The notes beneath the pieces are model-generated. The model made no database searches, had not been told where the DNA came from, and saw only the letters and a list, made by a program, of their open reading frames with translations. From JAWOJB01 sp046484325 (GTDB taxonomy: Bacteria; Actinomycetota; Acidimicrobiia; Spongiisociales; ZC4RG35), in contig JAWOJB010000073.1 of NCBI GenBank assembly GCA_046484325.1, forward strand, positions 1 through 28,087: a stretch of DNA of 28,087 bases, given 5' to 3'. The translations under genes were made by a program, and so were the position numbers. Every line of letters begins with the position of its first letter. The first letter of the stretch is position 1. This document shows positions 15,002 through 22,219 of the stretch, piece after piece.

Positions 15002-16135
15002 ATGATCGAACACACGTTCGATACCGAGAACCCCGGTTCCCGATCCCCCGGCCTGGCGGTCGACGCCCTCGAACAGATCGGCATCCGCGCCGAAGCCGAG
15101 GTGGGTCGCCTGCGGGCGGCCCAGGTCGTGGCGCTGCGCGGGCTCGACGTGGCCCAGGTGGCGTCCGCCGACGGCGCCCGGTCGCTCGCCGAGTGGGTGG
15201 CGGCCAGGCTCGATGTCTCCCACGACACCGCCCGAATGCTCGTGCTGGCGGCCCGCTCGATGCCCGACCGGATCCTCGCCGACCTGGCCAAGGGGACGAT
15301 CGGGTTCGAGCGGGCGGCGGCCGAGACCCGGCTCCACCTGGCGGGGGTCGACGACGAGCGGAGGGAGGCTTCCCGCCGTCGCGATCTCGAAGGCGTCCGC
15401 CGGCTCGTGGCCCGCCACCGCCGCCTCGACCCGCCCACCGAGCAGCAGGCCTTCGCCGCTCAATACGTCGTCATCCAGCCCGAGCTCGACGAGTCGAGCT
15501 GGCGGCTACACGGCCGGCTGGCAGGCTTCGAGGGGAGGGTGGTCGAGGAGGCGCTCCACCGTCGAATGGATGCGCTCTCCGACCCCGGCGACCGGCCGCT
15601 CCCGAGCAACTTCCGCTCCGCCCTCGCTCTCGTGTCGGTCTGCCAGGACTCGCTCGGCACCGTCGACGCCGGCTCGGCCTCCGAGCCGGTGGTGACCGTG
15701 ATGGTCGACGCCGCCCTGGCCGCCGCCAGCGGCGGGGAGGCCGGGGCCGAGATCGTCTCCGGGCCCCGCGTCGGGCCTGGACTCCTCGCAGAGCTCCTGT
15801 GCACAGGCCGGATCGAGGTGAACCTCACCCGGGCGGACGGAACCGTGCTGGGGCTCGGCGACCTGGCCTCCGCCATCCCGCCCCGGCTGCGGCGCCACGT
15901 GCTCGCCCGAGATGGTGGCTGCACCGTCGCCGGTTGCCGCAGCCGCTACCGGCTCCAGGTCCACCACCTGGTCGAGCGCTCGCGGGGAGGCTCCCACCAC
16001 CCCGACAACCTGACGACGCTCTGCTGGGCGCATCACCACGTGGCCGTCCACGGGCTGGGGTTCCGGGTCGACCCTGCCTCCCCACCCGGCCGGCGCAGGC
16101 TGCTCCCACCCCACCGGCCCCGGGCGCCCGGCTGA
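15002..16135 (+). CDS. DUF222 / 13E12-type protein with C-terminal HNH nuclease domain
   Basis: A 377-residue member of the actinobacterial 13E12 repeat family. The N-terminal DUF222 part shows the typical ARSLAEWVAARLDVSHDTAR segment (59-78) and a central KGTIGFERAAAETRLH stretch. The HNH domain at about 297-350 has Cys307 and Cys312, the VHHLVERSRGG histidine pair (321-322), Asn336 in DNLTTLC, Cys341 and a final AHHHVAVH. These fit a zinc-stabilised beta-beta-alpha nuclease fold. These proteins often occur in many copies per genome and are suspected of DNA cleavage in mobile contexts; the true role is unsettled. Its start appears leaderless. The following acyltransferase begins about 60 bases later. 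Confidence 0.9.
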   Translation: MIEHTFDTENPGSRSPGLAVDALEQIGIRAEAEVGRLRAAQVVALRGLDVAQVASADGARSLAEWVAARLDVSHDTARMLVLAARSMPDRILADLAKGTIGFERAAAETRLHLAGVDDERREASRRRDLEGVRRLVARHRRLDPPTEQQAFAAQYVVIQPELDESSWRLHGRLAGFEGRVVEEALHRRMDALSDPGDRPLPSNFRSALALVSVCQDSLGTVDAGSASEPVVTVMVDAALAAASGGEAGAEIVSGPRVGPGLLAELLCTGRIEVNLTRADGTVLGLGDLASAIPPRLRRHVLARDGGCTVAGCRSRYRLQVHHLVERSRGGSHHPDNLTTLCWAHHHVAVHGLGFRVDPASPPGRRRLLPPHRPRAPG

Positions 16136-16194
16136 CCGGTATCGAATTCCGCTCGACCCTTGCCCCGCCACCCTCCGGGTGCCACCCTGGAGCC

Positions 16195-17526
16195 GTGACC
16201 GCCGGCTTGTGGGAACGCGCCGCCGCCCTCGGTGATCGAGCAGGGGCGGACCGCAATCGGTACGTCGACTTCCTGCGGGCACTCTCGATCATGGTCGTGG
16301 TCGTGGGCCACTGGCTGATGGCCGCCCCCGAGCTGCTCCCGGACGGCACCCTCCAGGCGGGCCACGTGCTCTCCGACCTCCCCTGGACCCAGTGGCTGAC
16401 GTGGGCGCTTCAGGTGATGCCCGTCTTCTTCATGGTCGGGGGCTACGCCAACACGCTGTCGTGGCGCTCGGCATCCCGGCGCCGGGTCCGGTATGGCCCG
16501 TGGCTCCACGCCCGGCTTCGGCGCCTGGTGCTGCCCGTGATCCCGCTGGTGGCGGTCTGGCTGGGACTGGCGATGGTGGCCCTGCCGCTCGGCATCGATC
16601 CCGCACTGCTGAAGATCGGCTCGCAGACGGCCCTCGTCCCCATCTGGTTCCTGGCCGTCTACGTCGGGGTGACCGCGCTGGCTCCGGCGATGCTGGCGGC
16701 CTGGGAGCGATGGGGATGGGCATCCTTCTGGGTGCCGGGGGCCGCCGCCGTGCTCGCCGACCTGGCGTTCCTCGGGGCCGGGTGGGAAGCGGTCGGGTGG
16801 CTCAACTACCTGTTCGTGTGGGTGGCTGTCCACCAACTGGGCATCGCCTGGGCCCACGACCGGCTGGGCGGGCCCGCCCACAGCCTGCCGTGGGCGGTGG
16901 CGGGGCTGGCGGCCCTGCTCGCCCTGGTCTGGGTGTTCGAGTACCCGGTGTCGATGGTGGGCGTCCCCGGGGCGGACGTCACCAACACGACGCCTCCCAA
17001 GGTGGCCCTGCTCGCCCTCGGGATGCTCCAGACCGGCGTGCTGCTCTCGATCGAGGCGCCCGCCCGCCGGTGGCTGGAGCGACGCCGCCCCTGGACCTTC
17101 ACGGTGCTCGTGAACGGGTCGATCATGACCCTCTACCTCTGGCACCTGACCGCCATGGTGGCGGTGATCGGCGTGCTCCTGGCAGCGGGCGGCGTCGGCC
17201 TCCGCTTCGGGGCGGGCAGCCTGGCGTGGTGGCTGACCCGCCCGGTCTGGATCGTCCTCATGACCCTCGTGACGCTCCCGTTCCTGGCGGTCTTCTCCCG
17301 GTTCGAGCGTCCGAAGGGGTCGCCGGCGGCGCCCTCGACTCCCGCCGCGGTGGCGGCGGTGGTGCTGGTGTGCACCGGCCTCGCCCTCCTCGCCTACTTC
17401 GGCATCGCCGACGAGTCGGGGCTCAACCTGGAGGGCCCGGTACTCCTGGGCGCCGGGGTCGCCCTGGGGAGAGTGGTGGGCCGACCGCGCCGGGATGCCG
17501 ACCACGCGAGTGCGACCCCGGCCTGA
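16195..17526 (+). CDS. Acyltransferase family 3 (OafA-like) integral membrane protein
   Basis: A 443-residue polytopic protein with about ten or more hydrophobic helices. The first helix carries the family hallmark RYVDFLRALSIMVVVVGHW (22-40), where His39 is the conserved catalytic histidine. A later LVPIWFLAVYVGVTALAP and a TLYLWHLTAMV segment are also typical. Family members transfer O-acetyl or other acyl groups from cytosolic donors onto sugars, peptidoglycan or lipids at the membrane; the substrate is not evident. GTG 16195 is chosen because the family sequence begins shortly after it and GGAG precedes it. The frame is open far upstream across the DUF222 gene, but only as a shadow. The stop codon lies in the loop of a perfect hairpin. 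Confidence 0.88.
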   Translation: MTAGLWERAAALGDRAGADRNRYVDFLRALSIMVVVVGHWLMAAPELLPDGTLQAGHVLSDLPWTQWLTWALQVMPVFFMVGGYANTLSWRSASRRRVRYGPWLHARLRRLVLPVIPLVAVWLGLAMVALPLGIDPALLKIGSQTALVPIWFLAVYVGVTALAPAMLAAWERWGWASFWVPGAAAVLADLAFLGAGWEAVGWLNYLFVWVAVHQLGIAWAHDRLGGPAHSLPWAVAGLAALLALVWVFEYPVSMVGVPGADVTNTTPPKVALLALGMLQTGVLLSIEAPARRWLERRRPWTFTVLVNGSIMTLYLWHLTAMVAVIGVLLAAGGVGLRFGAGSLAWWLTRPVWIVLMTLVTLPFLAVFSRFERPKGSPAAPSTPAAVAAVVLVCTGLALLAYFGIADESGLNLEGPVLLGAGVALGRVVGRPRRDADHASATPA

Positions 17527-17540
17527 GGCCGGGGTCGCAC
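17510..17540. terminator. Bidirectional terminator hairpin with the stop codon in its loop
   Basis: A perfect 14-bp stem (17510-17523 with 17527-17540) closes on a three-base loop that is exactly the TGA stop codon of the acyltransferase gene. It sits between convergent genes, the hsp20 stop being 26 bases further on, and would form in RNA from either strand. No T-run follows, as is usual for GC-rich actinobacterial terminators. Confidence 0.75.
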
Positions 17541-17565
17541 GATCGGGGACCGGGGAGGGAGGGGA

Positions 17566-17985
17566 TCAACCGGCAGCGAGAGCCCGGTCCCCGGAACCCA
17601 CCAGGATCTTCTTGGGCTTGGCCTGCTCGGCCACCGGGATGATCAGGGTGAGCACCCCGTTGTCGTAGCCGGCCTCGATCCGGTCGAGGTCGAGGGTGTC
17701 ACCGAGCACGAACTGGCGGCGGAAGGTCCCGTAGGGACGCTCCGAGAGCAGGACGGTGGTGTCCTCGTCGGTGGTCCAGATCCGCTCGGCCGACACGGTC
17801 AGCGTGTCTTTCTCGACCTGGATGTCGATCGAGTCCGGGTCGACGCCGGGCAGGTCGAGATGGACGACAAAGCGGTCGCCCTTCTTGTAGGCGTCCACCG
17901 GCATCCACGACCGGGGTCGGGCGGGGACCATCTCCCGGGTCATCCGGTCAAGTTCCGCAAAGGGATCAAACGAACGCAACAACAC
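17566..17985 (-). CDS. Small heat-shock protein, Hsp20/alpha-crystallin family
   Basis: ATP-independent holdase chaperone, 139 residues, the usual size. The N-terminal LRSFDPFAELDRMTREM segment (3-19) is typical of actinobacterial Hsp20. The alpha-crystallin domain runs from about 28 to 118, with RFVVHLDLPGVDPDSIDIQV and the hallmark YDNGVLTLIIP (107-117). The tail KPKKILV resembles the C-terminal I-x-I/V anchor. GTG 17985 is chosen: GGAGG at 17997-17993 leaves a 7-base gap, although the frame is open further upstream. A promoter and a HAIR-like dyad lie immediately upstream, so heat-shock control by an HspR-type repressor is likely, as for mycobacterial acr2. Confidence 0.95.
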   Translation of the reverse strand: MLLRSFDPFAELDRMTREMVPARPRSWMPVDAYKKGDRFVVHLDLPGVDPDSIDIQVEKDTLTVSAERIWTTDEDTTVLLSERPYGTFRRQFVLGDTLDLDRIEAGYDNGVLTLIIPVAEQAKPKKILVGSGDRALAAG

Positions 17986-18018
17986 GATGCAGCCTCCTAT
18001 GACTTGCTGTCTCTCCGC

Positions 18019-18047
18019 AGTATGACGCATGAAACCTGAGTTGTCAA
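18019..18047 (-). promoter_or_regulatory. hsp20 promoter (TTGACA - 17 bp - CATACT)
   Basis: On the minus strand TTGACA (18047-18042) and CATACT (18024-18019) are separated by exactly 17 bases, a good SigA-type promoter. Transcription would start near 18012, giving a leader of roughly 27 bases that carries the GGAGG site. The -35 hexamer lies in the spacer of the HAIR-like operator. Confidence 0.75.
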
Positions 18048-18058
18048 GACTCAGGTTT
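18032..18058. promoter_or_regulatory. HAIR-like operator (HspR-associated inverted repeat)
   Basis: A perfect 10-bp inverted repeat with a 7-base spacer, AAACCTGAGT-N7-ACTCAGGTTT. The HAIR consensus recognised by HspR is CTTGAGT-N7-ACTCAAG; this site has the same architecture with one symmetric change per half (CCTGAGT). It covers the hsp20 -35 element, so bound repressor would block polymerase. It also overlaps the last codons and stop of the VOC gene. No hspR gene is in the window. Confidence 0.7.
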
Positions 18059-18424
18059 GGCGGGCCAGGCTGGGTCCTCGAACCGCTGGATCTCGACCAG
18101 ATGGCCGTCGGGATCGCGCAGGAAGGCATGGGTGATGTCGAAGTCGGGGTGATAGGCCGCCGTGCGCTCGAAGGCCACGCCCGCCTCTTCCAACCGGCGG
18201 CACCGCTCCTCCACGTCGGCCGCCACCAGGGTGACGATGACCCCGTCGGGGGACGGCTCGCCCTCGCACAGGCCCACGAACCCGGTCGACGAGACCCGGA
18301 AGATCCGACACCGACCCTGGTCGAGGACGAGGTCGAGCCCCAGCCGGTCCCGGTAGAAGACCGTGGCGGCCTCGAGGTCGGCGGTGGCGAGGAAGGTCAC
18401 CATCTGGTCGAAGGCCACCGTCAC
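18044..18424 (-). CDS. VOC (glyoxalase/bleomycin-resistance) superfamily protein
   Basis: A 126-residue single-domain vicinal-oxygen-chelate protein, probably cytosolic and dimeric. The fold pattern is clear: an N-terminal QMVTFLATADLEAATVFYRDRLGLDLV strand-helix unit and the C-terminal AFLRDPDGHLVEIQRF, with the usual metal-ligand glutamate (Glu111). His102-type ligands are not obvious. Family functions include glyoxalase, dioxygenase and drug binding; none can be assigned. GTG 18424 overlaps the stop of the upstream aminotransferase gene by 4 bases (GTGA), indicating coupling; GTG 18418 is an alternative. Its 3' end forms part of the hsp20 operator. Confidence 0.85.
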   Translation of the reverse strand: MTVAFDQMVTFLATADLEAATVFYRDRLGLDLVLDQGRCRIFRVSSTGFVGLCEGEPSPDGVIVTLVAADVEERCRRLEEAGVAFERTAAYHPDFDITHAFLRDPDGHLVEIQRFEDPAWPAKPES

Positions 18425-19641
18425 CCCGCCAGTTGGTCGAGCGCCGTCAGCGCCCGGTCGACCTCGGCCTCGGTGGTGGTCGCCCCGAACCCGATCCGGA
18501 GCAGCCCGCCCGAGTCGAGCAGGCCCAGGGCCGCCATCGGCTCGACCGCGTAGTGGTGGCCCGCCCACGTGAAGATCCCCCGGCGGCCGAGCTCGGCGGC
18601 GGCCTCCTGGGGGGCCAGTCCCTCGACGGCCATCGAGAAGGTGGCGACCCTCCCCTCCATCGACGGTGGGCCCCACATCCGGACGCCGTCGGGGAGCCCG
18701 GCGAGGAACCGGAGGCCGAGGGCCGCCTCGTGGAGCGAGGTCCGCTCGAAGGCGTCGTCGAGCCGCGCCGCCCGGTCGCCACCCTCGCCGATCGAGGCGA
18801 GGTGATCGACGGCGGCGGCGACCCCGGCCAGCAGCGGGAAGGAGGGGGTGCCGGTCTCGAACCTGCCGGGAGGCCCGGCGGGGGCCGGGCGGACCTTGTA
18901 GGCGTCGATCGCCTCGAGGACCTCGGCGCGACCCCACAGCACCCCGACGTGGGGCCCGTAGACCTTGTAGGCCGAGCAGACCAGCAGGTCGCAGCCGAGC
19001 GAGGCCACGTCGATCCGCATGTGGGCGGCGAGGTGGACCGCGTCCACGTACGACAGGGCCCCCACCCGGCGGGCAGCGGCGGACACCCGGGCGACGTCGA
19101 CCAGCGAACCGAAGGCGTTCGAGCATCCGGTGACGGCCACCAGCCGGGTGCGCCCGTCGAGCAGGGTCTCGAGGTGGTCGAGGTCGAGGGTCACGTCGTC
19201 GGGCCGGATCCGGGCGAAGCGGACATCCACCCCCCGGTCGGCCGCCGCCCGCACCCACGGCGTGATGTTGGCGTCATGGTCGAGACGGGTCACCACGACG
19301 TTGTCGCCCTCCGACCATCCGGCGGCGATCGCCCGGCTCATCGCGAAGGTCAGAGTGGTCATGTTTGGGCCGAACACGATCTCGGCCGGGTCGCCCCCCA
19401 CCAGGTCGGCCCCCGCCCGGCGGGCCGCCTCGACCACCGCCTCGCTGTCGCGGCTGGCCTGAAAGGACCCGCCAACGTTGGAGGCCGCCATCACCATGGC
19501 CTGGCCGACCGCTTCGATGACGGATTCGGGGACCTGGGTGCCGGCCGGGCCGTCGAGGTAGGCGGCCGGGATGCCGTCGACCACCCTCGAGTGGGCGGGG
19601 AAGCGCCGCCGGAGCTCGGGGAGGTCGTACGAGGGGGTCAC
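18421..19641 (-). CDS. Class V aminotransferase-fold PLP enzyme, cysteine desulfurase-like
   Basis: PLP-dependent enzyme of 406 residues. The PLP lysine is Lys226 in CSAYKVYGPHVG, and the cofactor-binding aspartate and histidine are in YVDAVHLAAH (Asp200, His203). The start (FPAHSRVVDGIPAAYLDGPAGTQVP) and SNVGGSFQASRD fit the group annotated as cysteine desulfurase-like protein. Members of this fold act as cysteine desulfurases, selenocysteine lyases or other amino-acid lyases; a sulfur-donating role is not shown here, because no Fe-S assembly genes are adjacent. GTG 19641 lacks a ribosome site but has a TAGCCT hexamer 7 bases upstream, suggesting a leaderless transcript. It is coupled to the VOC gene downstream. 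Confidence 0.88.
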   Translation of the reverse strand: MTPSYDLPELRRRFPAHSRVVDGIPAAYLDGPAGTQVPESVIEAVGQAMVMAASNVGGSFQASRDSEAVVEAARRAGADLVGGDPAEIVFGPNMTTLTFAMSRAIAAGWSEGDNVVVTRLDHDANITPWVRAAADRGVDVRFARIRPDDVTLDLDHLETLLDGRTRLVAVTGCSNAFGSLVDVARVSAAARRVGALSYVDAVHLAAHMRIDVASLGCDLLVCSAYKVYGPHVGVLWGRAEVLEAIDAYKVRPAPAGPPGRFETGTPSFPLLAGVAAAVDHLASIGEGGDRAARLDDAFERTSLHEAALGLRFLAGLPDGVRMWGPPSMEGRVATFSMAVEGLAPQEAAAELGRRGIFTWAGHHYAVEPMAALGLLDSGGLLRIGFGATTTEAEVDRALTALDQLAG

Positions 19642-19648
19642 GCCCGGG

Positions 19649-19654
19649 AGGCTA
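19649..19654 (-). promoter_or_regulatory. -10 element TAGCCT, leaderless promoter of the class V aminotransferase gene
   Basis: TAGCCT on the minus strand ends 7 bases before GTG 19641. It stands back to back with the -10 of the divergent operon, 11 bases away. Confidence 0.45.
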
Positions 19655-19665
19655 GACCGCCGCCG

Positions 19666-19671
19666 TATCCT
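19666..19671 (+). promoter_or_regulatory. -10 element TATCCT, leaderless promoter of the YibE/F-RimK operon
   Basis: TATCCT ends 7 bases before ATG 19679, and there is no ribosome site. It probably drives the whole five-gene rightward operon. Its -35 region would fall on the start codon and leader of the divergent gene. Confidence 0.5.
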
Positions 19672-19678
19672 GCCGATC

Positions 19679-20872
19679 ATGCAGCCCGAGGCCCATCCCG
19701 ACCTGGTCCGGCTCGCCGGGCCCGACCATCGCGGGTTCCGGCCGGGGTTGGGGACGCTGGTGGCGGTGATCGCCGCCGCGGTGGTGGCCGGCATGATCGC
19801 CTTGTGGCCGTCCGGTGAGGCCGTGGCCGACCTGGGCGAGCTGGGTTTGGCCGACCAGGCCTACCGGGCCGAGGTGGTCGAGGTGGTCGAGGGACCGTGC
19901 AGCTACGCCGAGGAGTTCACCTGCCGGACCGTCACCTTCACCCTCCAGGAGGGGCCCGAGCCGGGCGCCGAGTTCGTCCAGGAGTTCGAGGCGGAGCTTG
20001 CCTCCAGCCCGGCGTTCGAGGTGGGCGAGCGGGTGGTCCTCTACTACCTGCCCGACGCCCCCGACGAGTTCCGCTACCAGTTCGCCGACCGGGATCGCCG
20101 CCCGGTGCTGATCGCCCTCACCGCCCTGTTCGTGCTGGCGGTGGTCGTGCTCGGCCGGGGGAGAGGGGTGGCCGCACTCGGGGGGCTCGTCGCCAGCATC
20201 GTCGTGATCGTGGCGTTCATCGTCCCGTCGATCCTGGAGGGCAACAGCCCCGTGCTGGTGGCGGCGGTGGGGGCGGGGGCGATCGGCCTGCTCGCCCTCT
20301 ATCTCGCCCACGGCATCACGCCGATGACCCATGTGGCGGTGCTGGGCACCCTCTCCGCCCTCGCCCTCACCGTGGTCCTGTCCGAGCTCGCCATCGGGGC
20401 CGCCCGGTTCTCGGGGTTCGCCAGCGAGGAGAGCCTCTACCTGTCGCTCGCCGGCGACATCGACATCTCCGGCCTGCTGCTCGCCGGCATCGTGCTGGGG
20501 GCGCTGGGCGCCCTCGACGACGTCACCGTCACCCAGGCCTCGACGGTGTGGGAGGTTCGCCGGGTCGACCCGTCCCGAGGGTCTGCCGAGTTGTTCTCCT
20601 CGGGGCTCACGGTGGGCCGCGACCACATCGCCTCCGCCGTCAACACACTGCTCCTCGCCTATGTCGGCGCCGCCCTACCGCTGGTCCTCCTGTTCGCCCT
20701 CTCCCGCCAGCCCCTCGGCGTGATCGCCAACAGCGAGGTGGTGGCGGTGGAGATCGCCCGGACCCTGATCGGGTCGATCGGCCTGGTGGCGGCAGTGCCG
20801 GTCACCACCTGGCTGGCGTCGCGGGTGGTCGCCGGTCTCCCCGTCGAGGACCTGGATCGCCATGGCCACTAG
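19679..20872 (+). CDS. YibE/F-family multipass membrane protein
   Basis: A 397-residue membrane protein. An N-terminal helix (about 24-43) is followed by an extracytoplasmic beta-rich domain of about 100 residues with a possible disulfide (CSYAEEFTC), then about seven hydrophobic helices. The signature ALGALDDVTVTQASTVWE region and SGLTVGRDHIASAVNTLLLAYVGAALP are characteristic of YibE/F. The function of the family is unknown; transport has been suggested. ATG 19679 is preferred over the more upstream open frame because the family sequence begins there and a TATCCT promoter element is correctly placed for a leaderless start. It overlaps the next gene by 11 bases. Confidence 0.88.
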   Translation: MQPEAHPDLVRLAGPDHRGFRPGLGTLVAVIAAAVVAGMIALWPSGEAVADLGELGLADQAYRAEVVEVVEGPCSYAEEFTCRTVTFTLQEGPEPGAEFVQEFEAELASSPAFEVGERVVLYYLPDAPDEFRYQFADRDRRPVLIALTALFVLAVVVLGRGRGVAALGGLVASIVVIVAFIVPSILEGNSPVLVAAVGAGAIGLLALYLAHGITPMTHVAVLGTLSALALTVVLSELAIGAARFSGFASEESLYLSLAGDIDISGLLLAGIVLGALGALDDVTVTQASTVWEVRRVDPSRGSAELFSSGLTVGRDHIASAVNTLLLAYVGAALPLVLLFALSRQPLGVIANSEVVAVEIARTLIGSIGLVAAVPVTTWLASRVVAGLPVEDLDRHGH

Positions 20873-21326
20873 GCGGATGCCGGCCGGGCCGGTGATCGGA
20901 TGGCGAGAGTGGGTGACCCTCCCCGACCTCGCCGTCCCCCGGATCAAGGCCAAGGTGGACACGGGCGCACGGTCCTCCTCGCTGCACGCCTTCGACCTCG
21001 AGTGGGACGAACGCGGCGACGAGACCTGGGTGAAGTTCAACGTGCATCCCCGCCAGCGCAAGCGCCGTCCGGCGATCACCGCGGAGGCCCGGGTGGTCGA
21101 CCGGCGGGTGGTCCGCAACCCGGGCGGGCGGACCGAGACCCGGCCGGTGATCGTGACGGCGATGGCGTGGGGTGGGCACGAGTGGCCGGTCGAGCTGAAC
21201 CTGACGAGCCGGGACGAGATGGGATTCCGTATGCTGCTCGGGCGCCAGGCCGTGCGAGGGCGGTTCGTCGTCGACCCGGGGCGCTCGTTCCTCGGCGGCA
21301 GACCTGCGAAAGACCCACCTCCATGA
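20862..21326 (+). CDS. rimB: RimB-type retropepsin-like protease (RimK-associated, COG4067)
   Basis: A small 154-residue protein of the family once annotated as ATP-dependent zinc protease, now regarded as retropepsin-like. The aspartic-protease motif AKVDTGARSSSLHA contains Asp33 in DTGA, and the second half ends in MLLGRQAVRGRFVVDPGRSFL, the family's conserved ending. In Pseudomonas the RimB homologue modulates RimK, the enzyme that adds glutamates to ribosomal protein S6. Here rimK follows with a 4-base overlap (ATGA). ATG 20862 overlaps the YibE/F gene by 11 bases; ATG 20877 is an in-frame alternative. With one catalytic Asp per chain it would need to dimerise. Confidence 0.88.
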   Translation: MATRRMPAGPVIGWREWVTLPDLAVPRIKAKVDTGARSSSLHAFDLEWDERGDETWVKFNVHPRQRKRRPAITAEARVVDRRVVRNPGGRTETRPVIVTAMAWGGHEWPVELNLTSRDEMGFRMLLGRQAVRGRFVVDPGRSFLGGRPAKDPPP

Positions 21327-22219
21327 ACATCGGCATCCTCTCCCGGGACCCGGGCCTGTACTCGACCCAGCGCCTGCGCGACGCCGCCCGCGAACGCGGC
21401 CACGAGGCACGGGTCGTCGACTACCTCCGCTGCTACATGACCGTGGCCTCGGGCAAGCCGAAGGTGCTGTTCAGGGGCGAGGAGCTCCGCTTCGACGCGG
21501 TCATCCCCCGGATCGGGGCCACCTACACCTTCTACGGGGCGGCGGTGGTCCGCCAGTTCGAGATGATGCGGATCTACCCGGTCAACGAGTCCGAGGCGAT
21601 CGTCCGCTCTCGGGACAAGATGCGGTCGCTGCAGTTGCTCACCGGGGCGGGGGTGGGGTTGCCGGTGACCGGCTTCGCCCACTCCACCCAGGACATCGAC
21701 GGGCTGCTCGACTCGGTGGGTGGGGCCCCGGTGGTCGTCAAGCTGCTCGAGGGAACCCAGGGCCTGGGGGTGGTGCTGGCCGAGACCAAGAAGGCGGCCG
21801 AGTCGGTGATCGGCGCCTTTCGCCAGCTCGACGCCCAGATCCTGGTGCAGGAGTTCATCAAGGAGTCGCGGGGCGCCGACGTGCGGGCGCTGGTGGTGGG
21901 CACCAAGGTGATCGCCGCCATGCGACGCGAGGGGGCGCCCGGCGAGTTCCGCTCGAACCTCCACCGCGGGGGCTCCGCCGAGCGGATCAAGCTGACCAGC
22001 ATCGAGCGGGCCACCGCCGTGAAGGCGGCCAAGGCGATGGGGCTCAACGTGGCGGGGGTGGACATCCTCCAGTCGAACCATGGGCCGCTCGTGCTCGAGG
22101 TGAACTCGTCGCCGGGCCTGGAGGGGATCGAGATGTCGACCGGCGTCGACGTGGCCTCCAAGATCATCGAGTTCATCGAGATGAACGCCCTATCGGGCAA
22201 GAGACGTGCCCGCAGCTGA
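21323..22219 (+). CDS. rimK: RimK-type ATP-grasp glutamate ligase
   Basis: ATP-grasp ligase of 298 residues, the length of E. coli RimK, which attaches glutamate residues to the C-terminus of ribosomal protein S6 and can make poly-glutamate. Visible are the N-terminal MNIGILSRDPGLYSTQRL, ESEAIVRSRDKMRSLQLL (ATP-grasp entry), VVVKLLEGTQGLGVVL (the ATP lysine and glycine loop), FIKESRGADVRALVVG, FRSNLHRGGSAE, and the metal site VLEVNSSPGLEGIE. All core residues seem intact. Genome context is RimB before and an AstE-like amidase after, both overlapping, so the ligase probably acts together with trimming enzymes. Whether S6 or another acceptor is the target cannot be read from sequence. Confidence 0.93.
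   Translation: MNIGILSRDPGLYSTQRLRDAARERGHEARVVDYLRCYMTVASGKPKVLFRGEELRFDAVIPRIGATYTFYGAAVVRQFEMMRIYPVNESEAIVRSRDKMRSLQLLTGAGVGLPVTGFAHSTQDIDGLLDSVGGAPVVVKLLEGTQGLGVVLAETKKAAESVIGAFRQLDAQILVQEFIKESRGADVRALVVGTKVIAAMRREGAPGEFRSNLHRGGSAERIKLTSIERATAVKAAKAMGLNVAGVDILQSNHGPLVLEVNSSPGLEGIEMSTGVDVASKIIEFIEMNALSGKRRARS

Noticed and set aside
14969..16148. GAATTC on both sides of the DUF222 gene as possible insertion-site repeats
   Set aside because: Similarity does not extend beyond about seven bases, so it is no more than a chance hexamer.
16169..16181. CACCC-TCC-GGGTG dyad between DUF222 and acyltransferase genes
   Set aside because: Five-bp stem with no U-tract, expected by chance at this base composition.
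14629..17526. 965-codon rightward frame spanning the DUF222 gene and the acyltransferase
   Set aside because: Only the part from 16195 shows family sequence. The rest is a shadow of the DDAH-like and DUF222 genes in other frames, not a fusion protein.
19652..20626. 324-codon leftward frame opposite the YibE/F gene
   Set aside because: The rightward frame has membrane helices and YibE/F signatures; this one is low-complexity antisense.
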